From Nonlabens ulvanivorans (lineage in GTDB: Bacteria > Bacteroidota > Bacteroidia > Flavobacteriales > Flavobacteriaceae), in NCBI RefSeq assembly GCF_000755285.1, contig NZ_BBMK01000004.1, positions 62,001 through 126,000 on the forward strand: DNA of 64,000 bases, written 5' to 3'. Position 1 is the stretch's first letter; every line of letters begins with the position of its first letter. The notes under the pieces were generated by a model. It was given only the letters and a program-made list of their open reading frames with translations, was not told where the DNA came from and did not search any database. Shown here piece by piece: positions 9,717 to 17,431 of the stretch. The position numbers were made by a program, and so were the translations under genes.

Positions 9717-10763
9717 ATGGCGTCTTCTAAAAAAGTCAACAATTATCGCAGGAAAATCATGAAATCTCTAACTAGAAAGTTAGGGAACAGTCATGAGCCA
9801 ATGCCTGGAGATTTGAAAGACCTTGCTAATATAAAAAGAGTATTAATTGTACGCACTAATCATAGATTAGGGAACCTTGTTTTAATAACTCCATTAGTTC
9901 AAGAAGTAATCCGAACGTTTCCTAATGCAAAAATCGACTTAATTGTTCAGGGTTTTTTAGGTCCTGTTATTTTTGAAAACTATGATGCAGTTGATCATAT
10001 CATCAGACTACCTAAAAAGCCATTTAAGAATCTTAAAGATTACATTAAGGGAGCAACATCAGTTCGTAAACACAAATATGATTTTGCTATTAACGCTGTG
10101 ATAGGATCTTCTTCTGGGCGATTGTATACACAAATGGCCAGAGCTAAGTATAAAGTCTTTGGAGAAGAAGGACAAGATTTTACTCAACAGTTTGAGGATG
10201 GACATCATATCGCAAAAGAACAAGTCTATGCCTTCAGAGCCTATATGGAACGATTAGGTTTCACAGATCACAATGTGCCTGTACCAAACCTGAGTATAGA
10301 ACTTACGAAAGAAGAATCACAACGTGGACTAAAGAAATTGCGAGAAATAGCAGATGATTCAAAGAAGACCATTGCAATATTTACATTTGCCACTGGTGAT
10401 AAATGCTATCAACCAGAGTGGTGGATACCGTTTTATAAAAGATTACAATTAGAGTATCCAGATTACCACATTGTAGAAGTGTTGCCTTATGAAAACGTAT
10501 CTCAAATCAATTTCACAGCACCGTCTTATTACAGTAAAGATATAAGAGAGATTGCAGCTTTCATTTCTCATACTGATGTGTGGATAGGAGCAGACTGTGG
10601 TATCATGCATCTTGCAAGCGCATCAGGAACGCCTGTTGTAGGATTGTTTTCAAGAACAAATCGTCATGTGTACGAACCTTTTAATGGCAAAAGTTTTTCC
10701 TTATTTACGGGAGACTTATCCTATGATGAAATAATTAAAGCCGTAGATGGCGTTATTAAATAA
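9717..10763 (+). CDS. Glycosyltransferase family 9 (heptosyltransferase-like)
   Basis: GT9 enzymes add ADP-heptose or related sugars to lipopolysaccharide core on the cytoplasmic face of the inner membrane. The N-terminal Rossmann half carries the usual opening IKRVLIVRTNHRLGNLVLITPL. The C-terminal half carries the nucleotide-sugar motif DVWIGADCGIMHLASASGTPVVGLFS, shown here in part. I start at 9717 because a -7 promoter element overlaps the earlier TTG; the ATG at 9759 (AGGA six bases ahead) is an alternative that shortens the protein by 14 residues. The 348-residue length fits the family. The acceptor sugar cannot be deduced. No other LPS gene is adjacent. Confidence 0.85.
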   Translation: MASSKKVNNYRRKIMKSLTRKLGNSHEPMPGDLKDLANIKRVLIVRTNHRLGNLVLITPLVQEVIRTFPNAKIDLIVQGFLGPVIFENYDAVDHIIRLPKKPFKNLKDYIKGATSVRKHKYDFAINAVIGSSSGRLYTQMARAKYKVFGEEGQDFTQQFEDGHHIAKEQVYAFRAYMERLGFTDHNVPVPNLSIELTKEESQRGLKKLREIADDSKKTIAIFTFATGDKCYQPEWWIPFYKRLQLEYPDYHIVEVLPYENVSQINFTAPSYYSKDIREIAAFISHTDVWIGADCGIMHLASASGTPVVGLFSRTNRHVYEPFNGKSFSLFTGDLSYDEIIKAVDGVIK

Positions 10764-10781
10764 ATTTAAACTTTATATATT

Positions 10782-11297
10782 ATGGCAAGACCAAGTGCTA
10801 CATCGCTTAAAATGAGAATATTTCACCGCTATTTAGGATTTTTCCTTGCAGGAATAATGGCTATTTATGCAATTAGTGGTATTGTTTTAATTTTCCGTGA
10901 TAGTGATGTTATGAAACGCGAGGTTTCCTATACAAAAACGATTAAGGCACAACTCAATGAGAAAGCTTTAGGACAGGCCATTGGTGATAAGCGATTAAAG
11001 GTTGAAAAAGTGAATGGAGATGTATTGATCTTTAAAAATGGAGATTATAATAAAGCAACAGGTGCTGTAAATTATACAAAAATGGAGCTCCCATATGTTT
11101 TGGATAAAATGACTCACTTACACAAAGCAAAATCTAGCCAACCTTTATTCTTTTTAAATATCACATTTGGTCTTGGATTATTATTCTTTGTATTATCCAG
11201 TTTCTGGATGTTTATGCCAGGTAGTTCTATATTTAAAAAAGGAATGTATTATACAGCTGCTGGTGTAGTGTTAGCCTTGGTATTACTATTTATTTAA
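10782..11297 (+). CDS. PepSY-associated membrane protein
   Basis: This 171-residue protein has three hydrophobic segments. One lies at residues 15-37 (FHRYLGFFLAGIMAIYAISG). A pair lies near the C-terminus (FFLNITFGLGLLFFVLSSFW, then a last helix). Between them is a soluble domain of about 85 residues. The HRYLGFFL opening is typical of PepSY-TM proteins (HRWLGL-type), which are inner-membrane proteins often linked to iron or redox metabolism. It is followed after four bases by the NAPE-PLD-like hydrolase gene and probably shares its transcript. The function is unknown. Confidence 0.65.
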   Translation: MARPSATSLKMRIFHRYLGFFLAGIMAIYAISGIVLIFRDSDVMKREVSYTKTIKAQLNEKALGQAIGDKRLKVEKVNGDVLIFKNGDYNKATGAVNYTKMELPYVLDKMTHLHKAKSSQPLFFLNITFGLGLLFFVLSSFWMFMPGSSIFKKGMYYTAAGVVLALVLLFI

Positions 11298-11301
11298 AAA
11301 A

Positions 11302-12435
11302 TTGAAGGCACTTAAAAAAATACTGCGACGCATGCTTTGGACCATCCTTATCATAATTGTTTTACTTGTCGTAGTATATTTTGTATTTGTCAATTTCTAT
11401 CCAACTTTTGGAGGTGATGTGAGTAAAGATAGACAACGTTTATATCAATCTTCATCAAACTATTCTAATCATAAGTTTCAAAACATTGATTCTAGTGTAC
11501 CACCTGATTTAGGATTAAGTAAAACTTTAGGTATCGCTTATAAGTTCATAACTACTAAGGTTCCTAATGGATCACCATCACATGATCTTCAAGTACATAA
11601 AGTCAATAAAAAGCAATTAATAAAACAAGATTCTACACAGTTGATATGGTTTGGCCATTCTGCCTTTTATTTAGAAATGAATAACAAAAGCATTCTAATA
11701 GATCCTATGTTTGGTAACGTCGCAGCTCCACATCCATGGTTAGGAGCAAATCGGTTTAATAGTGAATTACCTATTGAGATTGAAGATTTACCATCTATAG
11801 ACGCTGTCATTATTTCACATGATCATTATGATCATTTAGATTATGACTCTATCATAGCCTTGAAAAATAAAGTTTCTCATTATTATGTCCCATTAGGTGT
11901 AGGAGTTCATTTAGAAGCTTGGGGAATTGAACCTACTGCTATTACAGAGTTAGACTGGTGGCAAGAAGTGACACTAGGTGAAATACAACTAGCATGTACG
12001 CCAGCACAACATTTTTCTGGTAGAAAGATAGGAGCAGAGCAAAGTACCTTATGGAGCAGTTGGGTGATACAAAATGGTTCTGAAAAACTTTTCTTCAGTG
12101 GTGATAGTGGATATAGTGATCATTTTAAAGCGATAGGGAATCAATATGGTCCATTTGACCTAGCATTAATGGAATGCGGGCAATATAACGAGTTGTGGTC
12201 AGATATACACATGATGCCTGAAGAAACAGCTCAAGCAGGTAAAGACCTTAACGCTCGTGCTATAATGCCTATTCACTGGGCTGGATTTAAACTAGCATTG
12301 CATGATTGGCGAGATCCAGTGAATCGTGTCACAGTTGCTGGTAAAGCGCTAAACCTACCTGTTATTACACCACAAATAGGCGATGTAATTCATCTTGATG
12401 ATACCACATCAGATTATGAGCAGTGGTGGAAGTAG
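11302..12435 (+). CDS. Metallo-beta-lactamase-fold hydrolase, NAPE-PLD-like, membrane anchored
   Basis: I start at the TTG at 11302, four bases after the previous stop, because it adds a basic stretch (KALKKILRR) ahead of a membrane helix (residues 11-33). An ATG at 11332 would begin inside that helix. The catalytic part has the zinc motif SHDHYDHLD (H173, H175, D177, H178) and later conserved FFSGDSGYSDH. It also has WFGHSAFYLE and LIDPMFG, which together match the NAPE-PLD/UlaG-like branch of the MBL fold. NAPE-PLD enzymes cleave N-acyl-phosphatidylethanolamine; whether this one does is inference. The anchor puts the enzyme in the periplasm or at the membrane. Confidence 0.8.
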   Translation: MKALKKILRRMLWTILIIIVLLVVVYFVFVNFYPTFGGDVSKDRQRLYQSSSNYSNHKFQNIDSSVPPDLGLSKTLGIAYKFITTKVPNGSPSHDLQVHKVNKKQLIKQDSTQLIWFGHSAFYLEMNNKSILIDPMFGNVAAPHPWLGANRFNSELPIEIEDLPSIDAVIISHDHYDHLDYDSIIALKNKVSHYYVPLGVGVHLEAWGIEPTAITELDWWQEVTLGEIQLACTPAQHFSGRKIGAEQSTLWSSWVIQNGSEKLFFSGDSGYSDHFKAIGNQYGPFDLALMECGQYNELWSDIHMMPEETAQAGKDLNARAIMPIHWAGFKLALHDWRDPVNRVTVAGKALNLPVITPQIGDVIHLDDTTSDYEQWWK

Positions 12436-12491
12436 AGATGTTATTTATGTTTAACACGATTTTTAAAAGTTAATAAATTCGTTTTTAATCT

Positions 12492-12507
12492 CGCTTTCGC
12501 GAAAGCG
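12492..12507. repeat. Perfect CGCTTTCGCGAAAGCG palindrome
   Basis: A 16-base perfect inverted repeat in the intergenic region before the helicase gene. Confidence 0.95.
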
Positions 12508-12585
12508 GAATGAACAATAACCCGACAGCTGTAATATTAAAATCACTTATTATCATTCTTAAGGCATCGCCTTACAGGAAACGAC

Positions 12586-12593
12586 TACTTTTG
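12586..12593 (+). promoter_or_regulatory. -7 element TACTTTTG immediately before an ATG
   Basis: It matches TAnnTTTG and ends four bases before the helicase ATG at 12598. If transcription starts about seven bases downstream, as usual, the mRNA would be leaderless or nearly so. Confidence 0.6.
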
Positions 12594-12597
12594 CACT

Positions 12598-13908
12598 ATG
12601 TCAACAATAATTAAGAATCAAGAACAAATACTTGCAAAATTAGGGATCACAAAACTGAATCCTATGCAAGAACAGGCGTTATTAACGATACCTGCATATC
12701 CCAATACTATATTATTATCTCCTACAGGTACTGGAAAAACTCTTGCTTTTCTATTACCGGTTATAGATTTATTAAAACCACAAATTAAAGAAGTTCAACT
12801 TCTTATCATAGTGCCATCGAGAGAACTAGCTATTCAAATTGAACAAGTGATACGCGACATGGGAACTGGTTTTAAAGCAAATGCGGTCTATGGTGGACGT
12901 CCTATATCAAAGGATAAAATAGAACTAGCCCATACACCATCTATATTAATAGGTACTCCAGGTCGTGTCCTAGATCATTTAGATCGAGAAAGTTTCTCAA
13001 TTGATGATCTTAAGACCATTGTACTCGATGAGTTTGATAAGTCTCTAGAAATCGGGTTTGAACGTGAAATGAGTGATATCATGAGCATCCTTGTCAACGT
13101 TAAAAAACGAATATTAACTAGTGCTACTCAAAACATACGTATACCAGATTTTGCTAGGGTTAAAAATCCTAAAGTAATAGATTATACTGCGACAAGCATC
13201 AAAGAGTTGGCTATTAAAAAAGTGAGCTCTCCAGATAAGGATAAATTAAAAACGCTAGTTGAACTATTACAACATATAGGAAACCAGCCAGGTATTATAT
13301 TCTGTAATTTTAAGGATACGATCAATTTTGTTAGTGAATATTTAAGTACACACGATATTGAACATGGGCTGTTCTATGGTGGTATGGAACAACAAGAACG
13401 AGAACGTGCACTTATAAAGTTTAGAAACGGTACTCACCAAATTATCATTGCAACAGATCTCGCAGCACGTGGACTAGATATTCCAGAATTAAAATATATC
13501 ATACATTATCAGTTACCATTAAAGGCAGAAGAGTTTACGCATAGAAATGGTAGAACTGCACGTATGAATGCCGCTGGAACTGCCTATGTATTGCAGTGGA
13601 ATAAAGAAACCGTACCCGAGTTTATAAAGACAGAAGAGGTTCTAGTACCACATGCCGTTAAAACTTCTTTACAAACAGATTGGGCTACCGTATTTATTTC
13701 TGGTGGTCGTAAGGATAAAATATCTAAAGGTGACATAGCAGGATTGTTCTTTAAGCAAGGTGGATTAGATAAAAATGAATTAGGAGTTATAGAGTTGAAA
13801 CAGGATTGTGCATTTGTAGCCGTACCTAAGAATAAACTTTATGAGGTAATCGAAAAGACGAATAATACGCGACTGAAAAAGAAAAAGGTGCGTATTTATG
13901 AACTTTAG
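12598..13908 (+). CDS. DEAD-box RNA helicase, DbpA-like
   Basis: This 436-residue ATP-dependent RNA helicase has all the superfamily 2 motifs. They are Q motif (LGITKLNPMQEQAL), I (PTGTGKT, residues 42-48), Ia (PSREL), GTPGR, III (SAT, 175-177), IV (IIFCNF), V (TDLAARGLD) and VI (HRNGRTAR). Motif II is DEFD (144-147), not DEAD. The C-terminus (SGGRKDKISKGDIAGLFF) resembles the RNA-binding domain of DbpA, which targets 23S rRNA during large-subunit assembly; the role here is inferred from that. The ATG must be correct since the Q motif begins at residue 14. It sits only four bases from a promoter element. Confidence 0.9.
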   Translation: MSTIIKNQEQILAKLGITKLNPMQEQALLTIPAYPNTILLSPTGTGKTLAFLLPVIDLLKPQIKEVQLLIIVPSRELAIQIEQVIRDMGTGFKANAVYGGRPISKDKIELAHTPSILIGTPGRVLDHLDRESFSIDDLKTIVLDEFDKSLEIGFEREMSDIMSILVNVKKRILTSATQNIRIPDFARVKNPKVIDYTATSIKELAIKKVSSPDKDKLKTLVELLQHIGNQPGIIFCNFKDTINFVSEYLSTHDIEHGLFYGGMEQQERERALIKFRNGTHQIIIATDLAARGLDIPELKYIIHYQLPLKAEEFTHRNGRTARMNAAGTAYVLQWNKETVPEFIKTEEVLVPHAVKTSLQTDWATVFISGGRKDKISKGDIAGLFFKQGGLDKNELGVIELKQDCAFVAVPKNKLYEVIEKTNNTRLKKKKVRIYEL

Positions 13909-14038
13909 TTAATCTAATTGCCTGAAAAAGAGCAGCTTTTAATTGATATTAATCAATTTTACATGCTTGAAAGGCTTGTTAATCCTCAATAAATGAAGAT
14001 ATATCAATAAATAAAGCCGAATAGCAATTTAATGGCTC

Positions 14039-14046
14039 TATCTTTG
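14039..14046 (+). promoter_or_regulatory. -7 element TATCTTTG of the first csp gene
   Basis: It matches TAnnTTTG, 32 bases before the ATG at 14079. The second csp copy has a degenerate equivalent, GAGCTTTG, at 14421-14428. Confidence 0.55.
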
Positions 14047-14078
14047 CAACTTATATTATATAATTTAATTACATTAAG

Positions 14079-14270
14079 ATGAGTAAAGGAACAGTAAAAT
14101 TTTTCAACGAGACTAAAGGATTTGGTTTTATCACTGAAGAAGGAGTAGACAAAGATCATTTTGTACACATTTCAGGATTAATCGATGAGATCCGTGAAGG
14201 TGACGAAGTTGAATTTGACCTTAAAGAAGGTAACAAAGGATTAAATGCAGTGAACGTAAAAGTTCTATAA
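14079..14270 (+). CDS. cspA: Cold-shock protein, copy 1
   Basis: A 63-residue single cold-shock domain that binds single-stranded RNA or DNA. The RNP1 motif (KGFGFI) and RNP2 motif (DHFVHIS) are intact. It differs from the copy 386 bases downstream at one residue only (Glu versus Asp at position 11). The untranslated leaders are also alike (TTTAATTACATTA just before both ATGs), so promoter, leader, gene and terminator were duplicated together. Such proteins melt RNA structure at low temperature, but constitutive roles are common. A strong hairpin terminator ends this unit. Confidence 0.93.
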   Translation: MSKGTVKFFNETKGFGFITEEGVDKDHFVHISGLIDEIREGDEVEFDLKEGNKGLNAVNVKVL

Positions 14271-14295
14271 GACATATATTCAAAGTTTAAGAGAA

Positions 14296-14321
14296 AGCCC
14301 ATCCTAGTGATGGGCTTTTTT
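14296..14321 (+). terminator. Rho-independent terminator after csp copy 1
   Basis: AGCCCATC and GATGGGCT form an 8-bp stem with a five-base loop, followed by a T run. Confidence 0.9.
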
Positions 14322-14464
14322 ATGAGCCATAGTTTTGTGAATTAAGCATTAATCATTCTATAGGTAGATTCATTTAATCCTAATTTTGAAATAAAGTAGG
14401 GTATATTAAAAAGGTGGCACGAGCTTTGCTTATGATATAGTATTATAAATTTAATTACATTACA

Positions 14465-14656
14465 ATGAGTAAAGGAACAGTAAAATTTTTCAACGACACC
14501 AAAGGATTTGGATTCATCACTGAAGAAGGAGTAGACAAAGATCACTTCGTACACATTTCAGGATTAATCGATGAGATTCGTGAAGGTGACGAGGTAGAAT
14601 TTGATCTTAAAGAAGGAAACAAAGGATTAAATGCCGTGAACGTAAAAGTTCTATAA
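14465..14656 (+). CDS. cspA: Cold-shock protein, copy 2
   Basis: This is the tandem copy of the preceding gene: 63 residues with RNP1 KGFGFI and RNP2 DHFVHIS, and one conservative difference (Asp11). Third-position differences between the copies are scattered, so the duplication is not brand new; selection or gene conversion keeps the proteins alike. Its promoter-side sequence reads GAGCTTTG where copy 1 has TATCTTTG, so the two may be expressed at different levels. Its terminator has the same stem as that of copy 1. Confidence 0.93.
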   Translation: MSKGTVKFFNDTKGFGFITEEGVDKDHFVHISGLIDEIREGDEVEFDLKEGNKGLNAVNVKVL

Positions 14657-14680
14657 GACATATATTTTAAGTTTTAGAAA

Positions 14681-14708
14681 AAGCCCATCCATAGTGATGG
14701 GCTTTTTT
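14681..14708 (+). terminator. Rho-independent terminator after csp copy 2
   Basis: AAGCCCATC and GATGGGCTT form a 9-bp stem followed by T's. It shares its stem with the copy 1 terminator. Confidence 0.9.
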
Positions 14709-14831
14709 ATGTTTTATATTTTTTTACTGTAAAATATTAGGCATTGAAAGCTTGAGATAAGTTTAACAGCACATCACAATACATGTGATTAATAATATTG
14801 AAATTTGTCTTCTAACTAATAAGATATAATT

Positions 14832-15662
14832 ATGAAGAAAATCCTGCTTTTATGTATGGTAGCTATAGCGATTGCTAGCTGTAAGAATCCTAAAGATGAA
14901 GTCAAGGTCGTTGAAGAAGTTTCTATAGTAAAAGATGTCGTTGAAGTAGATGAAATTAATGAGTTTACTGCGGCTATTGAAATGGCACATAAAAAAGATG
15001 CTTTCTTAGATAAGGACGCAGTACAATATGATTTTAGTGTAGCATTTGGTGGTAATACAATTTTTGAAGGTGTCATCACGCAAGAAACGGATGGATCAAT
15101 GATTCATATGATGAAAAAAGATGGTAGTATCATTGTTTTTGATGGAGATAAAGTATTTGCTAGTAATGAAGCTGATCTTACCAATCCAATGACTAGATTT
15201 CACATTTTCACGTGGCCTTACTTCTTTTCTATGCCATATAAATTAAATGATGCCGGTACGATTTGGGAAGATGAAAAAGCCATGACATGGGGGGGCGATA
15301 CAGCTTTTCCAACAGCTAGATTATCTTTTGAAAATGGAGTAGGTGATACCTCTGAAGATTGGTATGAAGTTTATAAAAATCCTGAAACTAATGTTCTTGC
15401 AGGAGTTGCTTATATCGTGAGTTATGGTAAAGGAGTTGAAGCTGCAGAAAAAGAACCACATGCTGCAAAATATAACGAGTTAACTATGGTTGATGATGTG
15501 CCTTTTGCTACTAATTGGTCTTTTCATAATTGGAATCCAGAAGATGGGTATACAAACCAAATTGGTCTTGCTACTATAAAAAATATCCAATTTGTTAATA
15601 AAGAAGATTCTTTCTATGCACAACCAGATGGTGCTGGTGAGGTTGCAATGCCAGGTGAGTAA
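14832..15662 (+). CDS. Lipoprotein, DUF6503-like
   Basis: A 276-residue protein with a lipoprotein signal peptide whose lipobox reads IASC, so it is anchored in a membrane through Cys. An acidic Val/Glu/Asp-rich linker follows. The mature domain is beta-rich, with VQYDFSVAFGGNTIFEGVIT and KDGSIIVFDGDKVFAS, the pattern of LolA-like or outer-membrane-lipoprotein-sorting folds in Bacteroidota. I recall DUF6503 proteins of this kind but cannot confirm it. The G7 tract at 15289-15295 (TWGGDTAFP) may add one Gly. It has its own terminator and no functional neighbours. Confidence 0.6.
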   Translation: MKKILLLCMVAIAIASCKNPKDEVKVVEEVSIVKDVVEVDEINEFTAAIEMAHKKDAFLDKDAVQYDFSVAFGGNTIFEGVITQETDGSMIHMMKKDGSIIVFDGDKVFASNEADLTNPMTRFHIFTWPYFFSMPYKLNDAGTIWEDEKAMTWGGDTAFPTARLSFENGVGDTSEDWYEVYKNPETNVLAGVAYIVSYGKGVEAAEKEPHAAKYNELTMVDDVPFATNWSFHNWNPEDGYTNQIGLATIKNIQFVNKEDSFYAQPDGAGEVAMPGE

Positions 15663-15676
15663 TAATTTACCTGTAT

Positions 15677-15707
15677 AAAAAAAGCCTGTCTTGTGACAGC
15701 TTTTTTT
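15677..15707. terminator. Bidirectional terminator
   Basis: AAAAAAAGC-TGTC pairs with GACAGCTTTTTTT (one bulged C) between convergent genes. Confidence 0.8.
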
Positions 15708-15718
15708 ATATCTTAATT

Positions 15719-16024
15719 TTAAGCTTGTAAAGATATAGTAGCATTACAAGCTCCACATGTCATAGCTTTCCCTACTGTAAGATCCTTAGTTTTAAAGCTA
15801 ATTATCGTGCCGCAGTCAGGACATGGAATTGTTGTTTCATTAGCTTTTTTACTTTTAGTAAACAGTTTTAATTCATTAAGCTTTTGAGCATCTACATCTG
15901 TAGGCTCATCAATTCCTAGAATAGTGCTGCATTTTGAACAAATAAATGTTTTACCTTTTAAATATAGTTCTGTGTCTACCGCTATGGGTGTTTCACATTT
16001 TTTGCATGGTATATCATTAGTCAT
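15719..16024 (-). CDS. Small double zinc-ribbon protein
   Basis: The 101-residue protein has four CxxC pairs: CKKC and CSKC in the first half, CPDC and CGAC in the second. That is two tandem zinc ribbons joined by a short linker. There is no signal peptide, so it is cytoplasmic. Such proteins usually bind nucleic acid or act as adaptors, but nothing here shows the target. A TAGTTTTG promoter element lies just upstream on the minus strand. Confidence 0.75.
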   Translation of the reverse strand: MTNDIPCKKCETPIAVDTELYLKGKTFICSKCSTILGIDEPTDVDAQKLNELKLFTKSKKANETTIPCPDCGTIISFKTKDLTVGKAMTCGACNATISLQA

Positions 16025-16045
16025 CTTAACTAGCTTTTATGGATG

Positions 16046-16053
16046 CAAAACTA
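16046..16053 (-). promoter_or_regulatory. -7 element TAGTTTTG (minus strand)
   Basis: It matches TAnnTTTG and lies 21 bases upstream of the zinc-ribbon start at 16024. Confidence 0.5.
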
Positions 16054-16132
16054 TTCTTTAAACTGATCATATGCTATGAAGCAGACAATTATAAATCAGT
16101 TTTATATAAATTAGTAGTCTTTAAAACCATAT

Positions 16133-16477
16133 TTGATTATCGCTTACCAATACCTATTCGTCTGTTCTGCAAATAAAGACCGTTCAAAAACTGCCGAAGA
16201 CTTTTTTAGTTCTCAATATCCACAAATGTTCTTTGAATCTGCAGGCACAAATGATGTGACTTGTCAAAAGTTAGGGACCAACCATATCACAATAGATATG
16301 TTAGAAAAAGCTTATCGAGTTTATGTTATGGAAACAAAACATCAGACAGCTATTCAAAAGAAATTTGGAAATCAATTTTTTAACAAGATTATAGTCCTTC
16401 AAATTCCTGATCTCTACAAGTATGGATCGATAGAATTAATAAATATTCTAAAAAAAAGAGTTTGTTTTGATTCTTAG
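16133..16477 (+). CDS. Low-molecular-weight phosphatase-like protein
   Basis: A 114-residue protein whose N-terminus reads LFVCSANKDRSKTAEDFF. It contains the C-x5-R-S phosphate-binding loop (CSANKDRS) of low-molecular-weight tyrosine phosphatases. It lacks the length of a classical enzyme (about 150) and I do not see the usual C-terminal DPY motif; the end has IPDLYKYGS. So it belongs to the short, less characterised branch. No ATG is available, so I start at TTG 16133; a sequence error at the start is possible. The substrate is unknown. Confidence 0.65.
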   Translation: MIIAYQYLFVCSANKDRSKTAEDFFSSQYPQMFFESAGTNDVTCQKLGTNHITIDMLEKAYRVYVMETKHQTAIQKKFGNQFFNKIIVLQIPDLYKYGSIELINILKKRVCFDS

Positions 16478-16547
16478 ATTGATTTTAACATAAATTCATA
16501 CATGTTCCTTTAAATTTAATCAAAATATAAAGAGAGTATTTAAACCT

Positions 16548-16561
16548 GCTTTCGCGAAAGC
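16548..16561. repeat. GCTTTCGCGAAAGC palindrome copy
   Basis: A 14-base perfect inner core of the 16-base consensus, placed 14 bases before the DoxX-like gene. Confidence 0.9.
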
Positions 16562-16575
16562 ATAATAAAAAAAAC

Positions 16576-16938
16576 ATGGAATATTTTATCATAGCACTTA
16601 AGGCCGTAGTAGCAATTAGTTTACTGAATGTGTGGTTATTACAATTTAATAAAGCGACGAAATGGCGCGGTGGTAATGCTCAAAATATGATTGAAGAATT
16701 TAGAGCTTATGGTCTGCCAGTATGGATGTGTTATGCCGTTGGTTTTTTTAAAGTAACCCTATCCTTACTCTTGATAGCTTCTATATGGTATCCTAGTTTA
16801 GAAAATATCGCTGCAATAGGTCTTGCTTTATTGTTATCTGGTTCTATATCAATGCATATTAGGATTAAAGACCCAATGTTTAAATCTATTCCTGCAGCTA
16901 TATTTCTAGCAATGTGTTTAGTAATTGCGATTATATAA
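16576..16938 (+). CDS. DoxX-like membrane protein
   Basis: A 120-residue protein with four hydrophobic segments (residues 5-25, 50-70, 75-95, 100-120), the topology of DoxX-like small inner-membrane proteins. The motif EEFRAYGLPVWMCYAVGFFKV corresponds to the conserved loop before helix two (given here in part). Members are linked with thiosulfate or quinone metabolism, but most have no known role. The gene converges on a second DoxX-like gene with only three bases between their stops. Confidence 0.65.
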   Translation: MEYFIIALKAVVAISLLNVWLLQFNKATKWRGGNAQNMIEEFRAYGLPVWMCYAVGFFKVTLSLLLIASIWYPSLENIAAIGLALLLSGSISMHIRIKDPMFKSIPAAIFLAMCLVIAII

Positions 16939-16941
16939 AGA

Positions 16942-17289
16942 TTAAAGCATCAGAAAAAAGCGGTAAGTTAAATAAGCATTTAATAAGCCAAATAATAAAG
17001 CTGGTGCAGATAGCACAAAACTGTCTTTAATTTTTAATCGTACTCCAAAGCCTAAAAACATTAGTAAGGATAAGCCTAGAGCACCCATAAATCCAAGTAT
17101 CGATATGGTATAAAGCCCTAGTATGATACTTGAACCACCTAATATTTGAAGTATACCCGTCAAATTGCGATATTGTGGAATACCAAATCGCTCAAACTCC
17201 AATGCCATGCGATTAGATAGTAAACAACTGAAACCATAGAAAAGGAAACAGGCTCCAGAAAATAAGGCTATTACTGTAAAGGAAGTCAT
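16942..17289 (-). CDS. DoxX-like membrane protein
   Basis: A 115-residue four-helix membrane protein. The loop FERFGIPQYRNLTGILQILGG after helix one (given partially) is the same element as in the gene it converges on, so both belong to the DoxX-like group. They are diverged paralogues in opposite orientation rather than a recent duplication. No function can be deduced. Confidence 0.65.
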   Translation of the reverse strand: MTSFTVIALFSGACFLFYGFSCLLSNRMALEFERFGIPQYRNLTGILQILGGSSIILGLYTISILGFMGALGLSLLMFLGFGVRLKIKDSFVLSAPALLFGLLNAYLTYRFFLML

Positions 17290-17390
17290 ATATAGTTAAT
17301 GAGTTAGTAATTTACTCTTATTGAACTTATATCACAAGGATTTACAGAAAGATTAGGATAGATTTTAAAGTCTTAATTCTTACTTTTGTT

Positions 17391-17398
17391 TCTTACTA
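17391..17398 (+). promoter_or_regulatory. -7 element TACTTTTG
   Basis: It matches TAnnTTTG, 33 bases before the ATG at 17432. It supports choosing that ATG over the in-frame TTG at 17411. Confidence 0.55.
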
Positions 17399-17431
17399 AT
17401 TGATTTACAGTTGATTTATTCAAATTATTTT

